Below are positions 50,792 through 60,285 of a stretch of DNA of 64,000 nucleotides, one piece after another. Position 1 is the first letter of the stretch. Each line of letters opens with the position of its first letter. The stretch covers positions 2,824,001-2,888,000 of the forward strand of contig NZ_CP162599.1 of NCBI RefSeq assembly GCF_040958695.1, written 5' to 3'. The translations under genes were made by a program, and so were the position numbers. Source of the stretch: Ornithinibacillus sp. 4-3. Lineage in GTDB: Bacteria > Bacillota > Bacilli > Bacillales > Amphibacillaceae. Below the pieces are notes generated by a model that saw only the letters and a program-made list of their open reading frames with translations, was not told the origin of the DNA and searched no databases.

Positions 50792-52208
50792 AGAACTGGC
50801 AGAAAAATCGATTGCCGAGTTAGCAACACGAATAGAAAACAAAGAAATCTCTCCTGTTGATGTGATGCAGGCGACTTTTGCACAAATAGAAGCGAAGAAC
50901 CCCTATCTCTGTGCATATGTGGATACATTTGATACAGAAGCAAAGGCTTTAGCTATCCATGCAGAAAAAGAGATTTTACAAGGCAATTATCGTGGAAAGC
51001 TTCATGGCATTCCCATCGGAGTAAAAGATAATTTATATATGAAAGGAAAAAACATTCGTGTTGGCTCGAAAATTCATCAAGATTTTATCCCTTCCTATGA
51101 TGCAACGGTGATTCAAAAGCTTCGTGATCAAGGAGCCATTTTTACTGGTTTATTAAATATGCATGAGTATGCGTATGGATTTACTACCACTAATCCTTAT
51201 TATGGTACTTGTCGAAACCCGTGGGACTTAGAGCGAATTCCAGGTGGTTCTAGTGGTGGTTCTGCTGCAGCAGTTGCTGCAGATATGACTATTGCTGCTC
51301 TAGGTTCTGAAACAGGTGGTTCCTTGCGAGCACCTGCCTCCTTTAATGGTATTGTTTCGATAAAACCAACCTACGGGAGAGTGAGTAAGCATGGGTGTTT
51401 TCCATTTGCTTGGTCGCTTGATCATGTTGGACCAATGACCAAAACAGTAGAAGATGCTGCTATCTTACTTCAGGCAATGGCTGGGCATGATCCATTAGAT
51501 ACTACGACAGCATCACTACCAGTACCTGACTATAGCTCCTATTTACATAAAGATGTAGCTGACATGGTGATTGGGATTAATGAGGAATATCTATTTGCGA
51601 ATGCTGATGAACAGGTGGAGAAATCTGTACGACATGTCATTCACGAATTAGAAAAGCTCGGGGCAAAAATAGTTCCTGTTCAGTTTAAAACATTTGAAAA
51701 TGCTTTGTTCGCATTTATGATGACAATGGCAGCAGAAGCTACTGCACTACATCATGAGAACTTAGTGAAACGTCCTGAAGACTATGGTATCGAGGTACGT
51801 ACAGAACTCATGTTTGGCGAGCTTATATCCGCAGTTGACTACTTACAAGCCCAACAAATTCGCAGGACAATTCGTGATGAATTTGAAGAAGTATTTCAAG
51901 AGGTTGATGTAATCGTTGGGCCAACACTTCCTTTTACCGCAGGATATATTGGTACGGATACCGTGATGCTTAATGGAGAAGAGGTTAAATTGCCCGAGCA
52001 TGTGAGTCGCTTTATTCGTCCAACCACACTTACAGGAATTCCGGCGATGAGTGTGCCTTGTGGACTAGTTAATGGACTTCCAGTTGGTATTCAAATTCTT
52101 GCAGGACCTTTTATGGAAAAGAAAATCTTTCAGGTCGCATCAACAATTGAAGCACTTCAGCTTATGCGCGGACTTAAACCAACTTTTAACTCGTCCCTTA
52201 CTGAATAG
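50784..52208 (+). CDS. Amidase signature family hydrolase (GatA/AtzE-like)
   Basis: About 474 residues. The Ser-cisSer-Lys triad is visible: Lys in GIPIGVKDNLYMKG, cis-Ser in PGGSSGGSAAAVAADMTIA, and nucleophile Ser in GSETGGSLRAPASFNG. Members hydrolyse amides, biuret-type compounds or Gln for transamidation. With a single small partner gene and no gatB, it is more like a catabolic amidase such as AtzE than tRNA amidotransferase. ATG 50784 overlaps the upstream stop; ATGs at 50772 and 50775 are also possible. An MHS transporter gene lies upstream. Confidence 0.88.
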   Translation: MNKELAEKSIAELATRIENKEISPVDVMQATFAQIEAKNPYLCAYVDTFDTEAKALAIHAEKEILQGNYRGKLHGIPIGVKDNLYMKGKNIRVGSKIHQDFIPSYDATVIQKLRDQGAIFTGLLNMHEYAYGFTTTNPYYGTCRNPWDLERIPGGSSGGSAAAVAADMTIAALGSETGGSLRAPASFNGIVSIKPTYGRVSKHGCFPFAWSLDHVGPMTKTVEDAAILLQAMAGHDPLDTTTASLPVPDYSSYLHKDVADMVIGINEEYLFANADEQVEKSVRHVIHELEKLGAKIVPVQFKTFENALFAFMMTMAAEATALHHENLVKRPEDYGIEVRTELMFGELISAVDYLQAQQIRRTIRDEFEEVFQEVDVIVGPTLPFTAGYIGTDTVMLNGEEVKLPEHVSRFIRPTTLTGIPAMSVPCGLVNGLPVGIQILAGPFMEKKIFQVASTIEALQLMRGLKPTFNSSLTE

Positions 52209-52296
52209 CTTTCTCTATTTTAGTGGCGCTTTTTCTCTGCTTGCGCGTATAATAAAAAGAGAAGAAATTGTAGATAAAAACGAGGAAGTGCGCTCA

Positions 52297-52932
52297 TTGA
52301 AAAAGCTGAAAATCAATCCTGTTCTATTTATAATCATCTTGTTTTTCATCATTCTTCTGATTATGAAGCATAAGGATGACATTTTCCCTGAAGACACTAA
52401 AACTATGAAAGAGAGCATTCAAGAAATTGCTGAGTCTTTACCTAGTTTACAAGATGAGATTACTTATATTAAAACATCACCTAATCTATTAGAAATGCCA
52501 ATTGAAGCTTCCTTCTCTGCTGATAAATTTTTCTTTCGACTGAAGGCAGAAGCCATCCGATTAGGTCAGATAACAGAAGTTGACTTAGAGAAACATGTAG
52601 AACAAATATATGATGAAGCAATGCAATTGTTAGAAATAGCTGAAACTGAATATAATATCGTATTAACTCCTACTGAAGTAGCAAATTATATAGAAGAAAA
52701 TTTTTCGAACACTATGGATGATAATCAGGAAATGTATGCAGAAGCACTTGGGATTCAGATAGATCAATACGAAAAATACTTCCAGCGCGACTTGCATATT
52801 TTTAACTTACTATTTTCAAAACTGTACCCTGCCTTACAAGAAAAATATCCACAAGAAACCGGAGAAGAAGATTCAGAATATGACGTAAGGTTAAGAGAAG
52901 AAATTCAAAAACAACTGCAGCAAAACTACTAA
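52297..52932 (+). CDS. Membrane-anchored SurA-N-like protein
   Basis: A protein of 211 residues with an N-terminal signal anchor (KINPVLFIIILFFIILLIM) and a helical extracytoplasmic domain. The stretch LTPTEVANYIEENFSN and beyond, YAEALGIQIDQYEKYFQRDL, resembles the N-terminal chaperone domain of SurA/PrsA-like proteins, with no isomerase domain visible. Function is uncertain, perhaps protein folding outside the membrane. The TTG at 52297 follows GAGGAAG. The frame extends into the amidase gene upstream but has no signals there. Confidence 0.65.
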   Translation: MKKLKINPVLFIIILFFIILLIMKHKDDIFPEDTKTMKESIQEIAESLPSLQDEITYIKTSPNLLEMPIEASFSADKFFFRLKAEAIRLGQITEVDLEKHVEQIYDEAMQLLEIAETEYNIVLTPTEVANYIEENFSNTMDDNQEMYAEALGIQIDQYEKYFQRDLHIFNLLFSKLYPALQEKYPQETGEEDSEYDVRLREEIQKQLQQNY

Positions 52933-52954
52933 ATAAATCACTGAAGCATTTTCT

Positions 52955-52994
52955 TGCCCTTATCCCTACATCTGGAGAGGGCATTTATTCTCTT
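52955..52994 (+). terminator. Rho-independent terminator
   Basis: TGCCCT pairs with AGGGCA around a 17-base loop, followed by TTTATTCTCTTTTTT. Confidence 0.65.
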
Positions 52995-53105
52995 TTTTCA
53001 ATTAATCAACCATTTTTTGCCCTTTATGGAAAGAAATTTTTTCCTCGTAAACTGTTGATTCTATAAGTTTCTTATCGTTTTTTTTAATATTTTTATAGAA
53101 CTGAT

Positions 53106-53133
53106 TTTACTTCTAAAAAATTTATACTATAAT
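53106..53133 (+). promoter_or_regulatory. Promoter candidate for the glutamate-synthase-like gene
   Basis: TTTACT and TATAAT are 16 bases apart, about 60 bases before the start codon. It resembles a SigA promoter. Confidence 0.4.
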
Positions 53134-53191
53134 GGAACATGGAATCTGTAACAAATTTATCACATTTTAAAAAAGGGTGTAGGATCTGTCT

Positions 53192-54970
53192 ATGTTAACA
53201 TTCATTTTTGAGAAATTGCCGTTAATCATTTTTTATTCGGTTATTATTATTCTTGTCTATTTCTTTTTAAAGGATAAGTACCAAAATCAACATTCTATTT
53301 TAAAGACACATCCGATTCTAGGGAGACTTCGTTATGTGTTTGAAATGATTGGTCCAGAGTTCCGTCAATACTGGTTCTTAAATGATAAGGAAGGAAAACC
53401 TATTGATCGTGATACAATGGAAACTATCGCAAAAGCAGGAAAATACGCGAACACTGTCATTGGATTTGGTTCGAAAAAAGACTTCCAGAAAACAGACTTT
53501 TATTTGTCTAACTCTATGTTTCCATTAAACGTAGATGAACTGGAAGTAAATAACACGCCTAAAATCAAGACATATACGTATAAAATCCTCAACGAATCTC
53601 TGATGAATCGTAAGGAAAAGCGTAATAAAATAGAAATCAAGCCTTGGCATTTGAAAAATAAAGATGCTATTGTTATTGGTCCAAATCGCGAAAAGCCATT
53701 TGTTGTTAAAGGAATGATTGGAATTTCAGCGATGAGTTATGGTGCGTTATCCAAAAGTGCTGTAAAAGCTCTTGCACAAGGTGTTGCCATTAGTGGCGGC
53801 GCGTTTATGAATACAGGAGAAGGTGGAATTTCACCGTACCATTTATCTAAGATTTATGAGGTTAAGGATTATGACGCAGCCGTTAATAATAAGCTAGGTT
53901 CACAAATCTACAAATATATTAAGGGTCATACCAATGCGTCGAATTTTGAAATTGAACATAAATTTGGTTCCAGTGCTCAAAAGGCTGTAAATGCATTAGT
54001 AGAAGGCGAGATTTTAGAAGAGAAAAGTGCTGATTTAATCTTCCAAGTAGGCTCTGGATTATTTGGCGCTCGTAAAAACGGAAAATATGATGAAGAGACT
54101 TTCTTAAGAAATGCTTTGCGTCCTGAAGTAAAAGCAATTGAAATCAAACTTGCTCAAGGTGCGAAGGTACGTGGTGGTAAATTACCAAAAGAAAAAATCA
54201 CACGTGAAATCTCTTATATCCGTGGAGTGGAGATGGGTAAAGATGTCGAAAGTCCAAACCGTTTTCCATTATTCTCTGATATCGCAAGTCTATTTGAATT
54301 AGTAATGGAATGGCAAAAAATTACTGGTAAGCCAGTTGGTTTTAAAGTGGTTGCTGGTGATGAAACGTCATTTGAAGAATTAGGTAAATATATGGCAGAA
54401 ACAGGCTATCGTCCTGATTTCATCTCTATTGATGGTGCAGAAGGTGGTACTGGAGCAACTTATCAAGAGATGGCAGACAGCCTAGGAATGCCAATTTATT
54501 CTGGTTTATATATTTTAGATCAAACGATGCGTAAATACGGTGTGCGTGATGATATCAAGATTATCGCATCTGGTATGCTTGCAACAGCAAATAAAATGGC
54601 AGTTGCCTTATCACTTGGTGCTGATTTAATTTACATCGCACGTGCAGCAATGAACACGATTGGTTGTATTAATGCAATGAAATGTCATACAAATCTTTGT
54701 CCTGTTGGAATCACTTCCCACTTACCTCATTTGGAAAAAGGAGTAGTTGTGGAAGAGAAACGTTTCCGTACAGCTAACTATTTAGCGACTATGCGTGAAG
54801 GCCTCTATATGCTAGGAGCTTCGTGCGGAATTGATAATCCGACGAAATTTGATAAACAACATATCGCATTGCGTCGTAATGATAATGAAGTGAAGAAGTT
54901 TGAAAACTTTGTTGTTGTTGATAATAAAATTAAAGCAGTAAATAATCTTTCAGAAAAAGAATTAGTATAA
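53192..54970 (+). CDS. yerD: FMN-binding glutamate synthase family protein (YerD-like)
   Basis: A 592-residue protein like YerD of Bacillus: an N-terminal membrane helix (about 8-28), then the FMN-binding central domain of glutamate synthase. Clear blocks are MIGISAMSYGALSKSAVKAL, GEGGISPYHL, FISIDGAEGGTGATYQEMAD and LGADLIYIARAAMNTIGCIN, then CHTNLCPVGITSH with the Cys residues of the iron-sulfur/FMN region. It lacks the glutaminase domain of large-subunit GltB, so the reaction is uncertain. Monocistronic, with a promoter and a strong terminator. Confidence 0.88.
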   Translation: MLTFIFEKLPLIIFYSVIIILVYFFLKDKYQNQHSILKTHPILGRLRYVFEMIGPEFRQYWFLNDKEGKPIDRDTMETIAKAGKYANTVIGFGSKKDFQKTDFYLSNSMFPLNVDELEVNNTPKIKTYTYKILNESLMNRKEKRNKIEIKPWHLKNKDAIVIGPNREKPFVVKGMIGISAMSYGALSKSAVKALAQGVAISGGAFMNTGEGGISPYHLSKIYEVKDYDAAVNNKLGSQIYKYIKGHTNASNFEIEHKFGSSAQKAVNALVEGEILEEKSADLIFQVGSGLFGARKNGKYDEETFLRNALRPEVKAIEIKLAQGAKVRGGKLPKEKITREISYIRGVEMGKDVESPNRFPLFSDIASLFELVMEWQKITGKPVGFKVVAGDETSFEELGKYMAETGYRPDFISIDGAEGGTGATYQEMADSLGMPIYSGLYILDQTMRKYGVRDDIKIIASGMLATANKMAVALSLGADLIYIARAAMNTIGCINAMKCHTNLCPVGITSHLPHLEKGVVVEEKRFRTANYLATMREGLYMLGASCGIDNPTKFDKQHIALRRNDNEVKKFENFVVVDNKIKAVNNLSEKELV

Positions 54971-54976
54971 ATGATA

Positions 54977-55010
54977 ATCCCTTTATGCAGATGCATAAAG
55001 GGATTTTTAC
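54977..55010. terminator. Bidirectional terminator between convergent genes
   Basis: ATCCCTTTATGCA and TGCATAAAGGGAT form a perfect 13-bp stem with a 2-base loop, followed by TTTTTAC. Confidence 0.9.
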
Positions 55011-55573
55011 ATTTCACTATTAATAAATATTGTTAACACCTTCGCTCCTTCATTATCAACTGGAATAAACAGATGGGCTTTTTCCCCTTTAAAATAAGCA
55101 GTATCCCCTTGTGTCATATGATGTTCTTCTCCATCATAAAGCAGGCTAATCGTCCCCTCTAATATATAAATAAATTCTTCTTGAGCATGTGTATATGGTT
55201 CACAGCGTTCATTTTCATCTTTCGGTGTCACATAAACAATCGTTGGTTCAATCGGAGAAAATTTAGAGCGGTTCGCAAGTAGTTCAAAAGAATATCCCAT
55301 GCTTTCATCTCCAACACTTGCTTGGCGATTCGTTTTCGGGAGTAATACAAGGTCAGTTTCTGGACGATCATCAAGTATCCAGGATAATGATACCTCAAGT
55401 ACTTGGCTAATTTTTGATAAGGTTGCTACTGCTGATGAGGTCTGTCCATTTTCAATTTTTGATAGCATACTTTTAGAAATACCTGCTGCATCTGCCACCT
55501 GCTGCTGGGTTTTCTTACTGCGCAGTCTAGCATGCTTTATTTTTATCCCTATTGTTTGTAAGTTTAATGACAT
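55007..55573 (-). CDS. XRE-family regulator with C-terminal cupin domain
   Basis: A 188-residue regulator. Residues about 8-65 are a Cro/CI-type helix-turn-helix (TQQQVADAAGISKSMLSKIE), and residues about 110-185 a cupin (EEFIYILEGTISLLYDGEEH, QGDTAYFKGEKAHLFIPVDN). Regulators of this design (PuuR-like) sense small metabolites and control transport or catabolic genes. It is convergent with the glutamate-synthase-like gene and 160 bases from the HMG-CoA lyase gene, upstream of it on the same strand. Targets are unknown. Confidence 0.9.
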   Translation of the reverse strand: MSLNLQTIGIKIKHARLRSKKTQQQVADAAGISKSMLSKIENGQTSSAVATLSKISQVLEVSLSWILDDRPETDLVLLPKTNRQASVGDESMGYSFELLANRSKFSPIEPTIVYVTPKDENERCEPYTHAQEEFIYILEGTISLLYDGEEHHMTQGDTAYFKGEKAHLFIPVDNEGAKVLTIFINSEM

Positions 55574-55694
55574 ATCACACCGCCTTTGTTCTCTAACATT
55601 TCATATGTAAATTTTCAGAATTCAATCGTTGTTTTTCATCATACCAATAGATGGAATTATTCGTCAAGCTAGGTAGTATGAAGTCAAAAAATAA

Positions 55695-55727
55695 ACCACT
55701 ATAGGAAAATATTTCTCCTATAGTGGT
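55695..55727 (-). terminator. Terminator of the HMG-CoA lyase gene
   Basis: ACCACTATAGGA and TCCTATAGTGGT form a perfect 12-bp stem with a 9-base loop. A TTTATTTTTT run follows on the minus strand. Confidence 0.9.
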
Positions 55728-55733
55728 AAGTTA

Positions 55734-56639
55734 TTAGGCCATTGCCTGTAAATAGGCAAGTGATTTACTTGGCAAAGACTTTCCCAATTTCTCTTGAATA
55801 TATAAGGAAGCTTCTTGAATTTTTGCTTCATCAATTCCTGTATAAATGCCCATTCCGTGTAATAGATAAAGCACATCATTTGTTGCGACATTTCCTGCTG
55901 CTCCTTTGGCATATGGACAACCTCCTAGTCCACCAACTGAGCTATCTAAACGGGTAATTCCATATTCTAAGGAAGTTAATATATTTGCAATCGCCATACC
56001 TCTTGTATCATGAAAATGCATAATCATTTTATCTTTTGGATAGCGTACTAAGACTTCTTCTAGTAATGCTTTTACTTGCAAAGGCACTGCAGTACCAATC
56101 GTATCTCCAAGTGAAATATCATCTACTCCATATTCAAATAACTTATCGCAGATTGGAATGACTTGTGCTGGTGTTATTTTCCCTTCATAAGGACACTCAA
56201 ATACCGTAGAAACATAACAAGCAACATGTTTTCCTGCACTTTTGGCATCTTGAATTACATCTTTTAGGACAGGAAAAGTTTTATCAATTGTCTTATTAAT
56301 ATTCAACTTATTATGTGTTTCACTAACCGACATAAATACAGATATCCCATCCACACCAGCTTCCAGCGCTAGTTCTAATCCTTTTTGATTCGGTACGAGT
56401 GCAGAATAATGTACATCTGGGTTTCGATTAATTCTTTTACCAACTTCTAGCGCATCTTTTAATGATGGTACCCATTTCGGGTGCACGAATGAAGAAAATT
56501 CAATTTCTCTGACTCCAGATTCAGACAATAAATTAATCCAGTTCACTTTATCCTCTGTTGAAACCCATTGCTTTTCATTTTGCAGTCCATCACGTGGTCC
56601 TACTTCTTTAATTCGTACCCATTTCGGCAAGCTTTTCAT
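55734..56639 (-). CDS. yngG: Hydroxymethylglutaryl-CoA lyase
   Basis: A 301-residue TIM-barrel HMGL enzyme cleaving HMG-CoA to acetyl-CoA and acetoacetate, the last step of leucine breakdown. Signatures: IKEVGPRDGLQNEK with the metal-binding Asp, YVSTVFECPYEGKITP, DDISLGDTIGTA, MHFHDTRGMAIAN (His ligands) and the lyase signature SSVGGLGGCPYAKGAAGNVA with the catalytic Cys. Length is normal. The other leucine-degradation genes are not adjacent. A GGAGGG site precedes the ATG. The symbol follows the B. subtilis name; mvaB is used elsewhere. Confidence 0.93.
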   Translation of the reverse strand: MKSLPKWVRIKEVGPRDGLQNEKQWVSTEDKVNWINLLSESGVREIEFSSFVHPKWVPSLKDALEVGKRINRNPDVHYSALVPNQKGLELALEAGVDGISVFMSVSETHNKLNINKTIDKTFPVLKDVIQDAKSAGKHVACYVSTVFECPYEGKITPAQVIPICDKLFEYGVDDISLGDTIGTAVPLQVKALLEEVLVRYPKDKMIMHFHDTRGMAIANILTSLEYGITRLDSSVGGLGGCPYAKGAAGNVATNDVLYLLHGMGIYTGIDEAKIQEASLYIQEKLGKSLPSKSLAYLQAMA

Positions 56640-56690
56640 CTCAAACCCTCCCTACATTTCATCCATATCCATAGCAGCTGAACGAAAAGC

Positions 56691-56940
56691 GCAAGTCGCG
56701 CCCTTACAGGCTAAAAACGTGACTTCCTGTCACAACGCCTGCACTAGCACTTCCTATGCGTCGAAAAACGTAGAGATTGGAGTGGCACAACCGAGATAAA
56801 GAAAACATGCCCCTTTGGGGGTATCCGACGTTAGGCTGTAGCCTAGTTTTAGTCGGGCTTCCTTATAAAACAGAACCGATGTTGACTTATCGTAGGGCGT
56901 GACGCGAAATCTCATAGTTTTTGACGCTCGGAGCTAGACA
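56691..56940. repeat. About 250-bp intergenic Bacillaceae repeat
   Basis: Bounded by AACGAAAAGCGCAAG and GACGCTCGGAGCTAGAC, end sequences I recognise from dispersed imperfect palindromes in Bacillaceae genomes. No coding content. The adjoining 56640-57159 sequence shows nothing else. Confidence 0.55.
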
Positions 56941-57159
56941 ACGCTACCTTTGAATAAGAATAAATTTGTGCAAAACTTATATACTTTCTTACTGCTTAAA
57001 AAACTTGCGTACGGATTTTTCTGTTAAAATAGTGTTTCTCTTAGTGTATTCAATACTGTTTCTTTTGATTCAACTTTGTTGAGTTAAATATAGTATATCA
57101 CCATCTGTTTATCAAGGAAACAATTTAATCTTATTAATTTTCTGAACTTTGCTATTTCC

Positions 57160-57189
57160 TTGTTAATTCACTAAAAAAAGCATTATAAT
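57160..57189 (+). promoter_or_regulatory. Promoter candidate for the EamA transporter gene
   Basis: TTGTTA and TATAAT are separated by 18 bases, 38 bases before the start codon. Confidence 0.5.
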
Positions 57190-57226
57190 AAGGATTATGT
57201 TCATATTCGGAAATTTGGAGGGCAAG

Positions 57227-58108
57227 ATGAAAAGGTATATCGGGGAAATTGGTTTACTTATTACAGCAATCATTTGGGGAAGTGGCTTTGTAGCTGCTGC
57301 TATCTCGTTAGAATATTATACAGCTTATCAAAATATGGCGATTCGCTTCCTCGTTGGAAGCTTAATTTTATCCCTTATTTTTTATAAAAAAATTAAATGG
57401 AACAAAAAAGTAATTATAAAAGGCTTTATTTTAGGAAGTATTCTATATTTAGCCTTCGCATTACAAACAGTTGGACTTGGCATGACAACTCCTTCTAAAA
57501 ATGCATTTTTAACAACAGTGAATGTTGTTATTGTTCCATTTATTGCTTTCTTTATTTATAAAAAGAAGCTTGATAAATTTGAATTATTTGGTGCAGTCCT
57601 TGCCATTGTTGGAATTGGTTTTATGTCGCTTCAATTATCTGGTGGGATTAATATGGGAGATTTCTTATCGCTCTTATGTGCATTTGCCTTTGCATTTCAT
57701 ATTTTCTACACAGCAAAATTTGTGCAGGATGAAGATCCGGTTATGCTAACGATTATCCAAATGGCTGCTGCAGCAATTATTGCTTGGTTTGTGATTGGGT
57801 TACGTGGAGAAGTAACCATGCCAGTAGAGACAGAAGGTTTATTAGCACTTCTTTATTTAGGAATCATGTCTACGGCACTTGCTTTCTTATTACAAACAGT
57901 AGCACAGCGCCATATTACTGAGACGAAGGCAGCAATCATTCTCTCGACAGAATCCTTCTGGGGAATGCTATTTTCAATTATTATCATTGGTGAAATTATT
58001 ACATTGCGTATGGCAATTGGTGCTGCTCTTATTTTATTCGCGGTTATCATATCGGAGACAAAATTCAATTTCATCAAACGACGAAAATCCTTACCTGAAA
58101 TTAGATAA
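57227..58108 (+). CDS. EamA/DMT-family transporter
   Basis: A 293-residue carrier with ten predicted helices in two EamA repeats. The first repeat opens GLLITAIIWGSGFVAAAISL. The second shows LALLYLGIMSTALAFLLQTV and LSTESFWGMLFSIIIIGEII. Family members export or import small metabolites such as amino acids, and the substrate is unknown. ATG 57227 with GGAGGGC is preferred to 57197. It stands alone between a promoter and a strong terminator, with no neighbouring enzyme. Confidence 0.9.
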   Translation: MKRYIGEIGLLITAIIWGSGFVAAAISLEYYTAYQNMAIRFLVGSLILSLIFYKKIKWNKKVIIKGFILGSILYLAFALQTVGLGMTTPSKNAFLTTVNVVIVPFIAFFIYKKKLDKFELFGAVLAIVGIGFMSLQLSGGINMGDFLSLLCAFAFAFHIFYTAKFVQDEDPVMLTIIQMAAAAIIAWFVIGLRGEVTMPVETEGLLALLYLGIMSTALAFLLQTVAQRHITETKAAIILSTESFWGMLFSIIIIGEIITLRMAIGAALILFAVIISETKFNFIKRRKSLPEIR

Positions 58109-58120
58109 TGATATACAGCA

Positions 58121-58156
58121 ACAGCATTTGTCTTTCTCTGACAAATGCTGTTTTTA
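58121..58156 (+). terminator. Rho-independent terminator
   Basis: ACAGCATTTGTC and GACAAATGCTGT form a perfect 12-bp stem, followed by TTTTATTT. Confidence 0.92.
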
Positions 58157-58158
58157 TT

Positions 58159-58491
58159 TCACGACACCTTCGTCCCATTTGGTACTTGCTCATCTGGCGC
58201 CAATAATATAACATCATGTTCCTCTGGCACTCCACCTAGAACAAGCACTTCTGATTTATACCCTGCAACACGCATCGGTGGAAAGTTAACAACTGCTGTA
58301 ACTTGTCTACCGACCAAAGCTTCTGGTGTATAACGATATGTAATTTGTGCAGAAGATTGCTTAATTCCAAGCTCTTCTCCTAAATCAATCTTCAATTTAA
58401 TTGCCGGTTTCCTAGCTTCTGGAAAATCCTCTGCCTCTATAATGGTCCCAATTCGAATATCCAACTTCATAAAATCATCAAATGTTGCCAT
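58159..58491 (-). CDS. csaA: CsaA, tRNA-binding-domain chaperone
   Basis: A 110-residue single-domain OB-fold protein of the EMAP/Trbp111 type: MKLDIRIGTIIEAEDFPEAR at the start, LKIDLGEELGIKQSSAQIT, VNFPPMRVAGYKSEVLVLGG, and VILLAPDEQVPNG at the end. CsaA of Bacillus is a homodimeric secretion-related chaperone and binds tRNA-like structures. Length and motifs are complete. GGAGAGAT precedes the ATG. Single gene. Confidence 0.95.
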   Translation of the reverse strand: MATFDDFMKLDIRIGTIIEAEDFPEARKPAIKLKIDLGEELGIKQSSAQITYRYTPEALVGRQVTAVVNFPPMRVAGYKSEVLVLGGVPEEHDVILLAPDEQVPNGTKVS

Positions 58492-58668
58492 GTTATCTCT
58501 CCTTATCTCTTAAATGTTCATTAGTATAGGATGCGTATTTAAGATTCCTTCTTCAACAATCCCCCGACCATAAGAATTAAACCTAATCCATGATACATCT
58601 ATGTTAGCATATGGCAGGGAAAAATGAGAACCTCATGAAAAAACTAACCCATTCTATCAAAAAAAGAA

Positions 58669-58699
58669 CTATCAAAAACGCTTCACACGTTTTCGATAG
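58669..58699 (-). terminator. Terminator of the GTPase gene
   Basis: CTATCAAAAACG pairs with CGTTTTCGATAG (11 of 12), followed on the minus strand by TTCTTTTTTT. Confidence 0.85.
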
Positions 58700-58713
58700 C
58701 TCCTTATTCTTAA

Positions 58714-60054
58714 TTACTTGATATTATGCTGCTTAATAAAATCAGCTAATACTTCTTTTAGATTTGGGCTGCCTACTTCAGCTAAATCATAATGCACACG
58801 TGTGCATGGTTTGTTGATATTAATAACACGTGATAAGTCAATTGGTGTTCCAATAATCACTGCATCACAGTCAGATTGATTAATTGTTTCCTCTAAATCT
58901 TTTAACTGCTGCTCCCCATAGCCCATTGCTGGTAAAATTTTGTCAATATGTGTGTATTTCTCAAAAGTATCTTTTAAAGATCCTACTGCAAATGGACGTG
59001 GGTCTACAAAGCTTGCTACCCCAATACGTTCTGCTGCAACTGTTCCAGCACCAATCTGCATTTCACCATGTGTTAATGTTGGGCCGTCCTCTACTACTAA
59101 TACACGCTTCCCTTTAATTAACTCTGGATCATCTACTGTAATGGTAGATTCTGCCTTCATGATAATCGCTTCAGGATTTACTGCTTTAATATTATTTTCA
59201 ACTGTTTCAATATCCTCTTGTTTTGCACTATCTACCTTATTAATAATTGCTACATCAGCATGGCGTAAGCTCACTTCACCTGGATAATACTTTAATTCAT
59301 GTCCTGGACGATGTGGATCAAGCACATTTACTGCTAAATCTGCTTGGTAGAAGGAGAAGTCATTATTTCCTCCATCCCAAAGAATTACATCACAGCCATC
59401 TGGATCATTTTCTGCTGCACGTAAAATTTCTTCATAATCCACACCAGCATAAATAATATTTCCACGTGTTACATGTGGCTCATACTCTTCCATTTCTTCA
59501 ATTGTACATTTATGCTTCTTCAAATCATCAACCGTCGCAAAACGCTGTACTTTTTGTGCAGCAATATCTCCGTATGGCATTGGATGACGAACAGCGACAA
59601 CCTTTAAATCATGCTCCATTAATGTCTCAATAATTTTGCGAGATGTTTGACTTTTACCAGTTCCTGTTCTTACTGCTGTTACTGAAATAACTGGCTTCGT
59701 ACTCTTTAACATCGTTTTATTTGGTCCAAGTAATGTAAAGTTTGCTCCGGCTGCATTTACAATCGCACCAACGCTCATTACTTCTTGGTATGTAACATCA
59801 CTATATGCAAAAACACATTCATCTACATTATATTTTTTTAGTAATTCTGGTAAGTCATCTTGTGCATAAATTGGGATTCCTTCAGGATATAATTCTCCTG
59901 CTAATACTGCTGGATATTTACGTCCATCAATATCTGGAATCTGTGCAGCTGTAAAAGCTACCACATTATATTCTTCGTTATCACGATAGTATGTATTAAA
60001 ATTATGAAAGTCTCTTCCTGCTGCTCCAATAATAATTACATTTTTCTTACTCAT
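58714..60054 (-). CDS. Cyclic 2,3-diphosphoglycerate synthetase-like GTPase
   Basis: A 446-residue protein of the cDPGS-related GTPase family. An N-terminal Rossmann-like part (VIIIGAAGRDFHNFNTYYRD) precedes a P-loop (AVRTGTGKSQTSRKIIETL), GCDVILWDGGNNDFSFYQAD and IINKVDSAK (NKxD). In methanogens the homologue makes the thermoprotectant cyclic 2,3-diphosphoglycerate. The bacterial role is unclear and has been linked to other metabolites. I chose Met7 (60054), with GGGAGAG upstream. Monocistronic, with its own terminator. Confidence 0.88.
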   Translation of the reverse strand: MSKKNVIIIGAAGRDFHNFNTYYRDNEEYNVVAFTAAQIPDIDGRKYPAVLAGELYPEGIPIYAQDDLPELLKKYNVDECVFAYSDVTYQEVMSVGAIVNAAGANFTLLGPNKTMLKSTKPVISVTAVRTGTGKSQTSRKIIETLMEHDLKVVAVRHPMPYGDIAAQKVQRFATVDDLKKHKCTIEEMEEYEPHVTRGNIIYAGVDYEEILRAAENDPDGCDVILWDGGNNDFSFYQADLAVNVLDPHRPGHELKYYPGEVSLRHADVAIINKVDSAKQEDIETVENNIKAVNPEAIIMKAESTITVDDPELIKGKRVLVVEDGPTLTHGEMQIGAGTVAAERIGVASFVDPRPFAVGSLKDTFEKYTHIDKILPAMGYGEQQLKDLEETINQSDCDAVIIGTPIDLSRVININKPCTRVHYDLAEVGSPNLKEVLADFIKQHNIK

Positions 60055-60192
60055 TATTAACATCTCTCCCACTAACTTTAATTCGCCAAAATTAACATAG
60101 CTATATCTTATACTAAAATAACATATCTGGAAAGGGATAATTATAAATTTTTATGAATAAATATTAGTTTTCATTTATTTAAAGAAAAAAAC

Positions 60193-60240
60193 GTAACTAA
60201 TATTCAGCGAAGCTCTCTGTTCTCACTGAATATTAGTTAC
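60193..60240 (-). terminator. Terminator of the MFS gene
   Basis: GTAACTAATATTCAG and CTGAATATTAGTTAC form a perfect 15-bp stem, followed on the minus strand by GTTTTTTTCTTT. Confidence 0.92.
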
Positions 60241-60285
60241 ATAAAATGTAAATTTCCACCAAAACAGGCGTATAATCATGCATAT

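Noticed and set aside
52072..52296. Upstream extension of the SurA-like protein into the amidase gene
   Set aside because: It overlaps the amidase in another frame and lacks initiation signals. TTG 52297 fits better.
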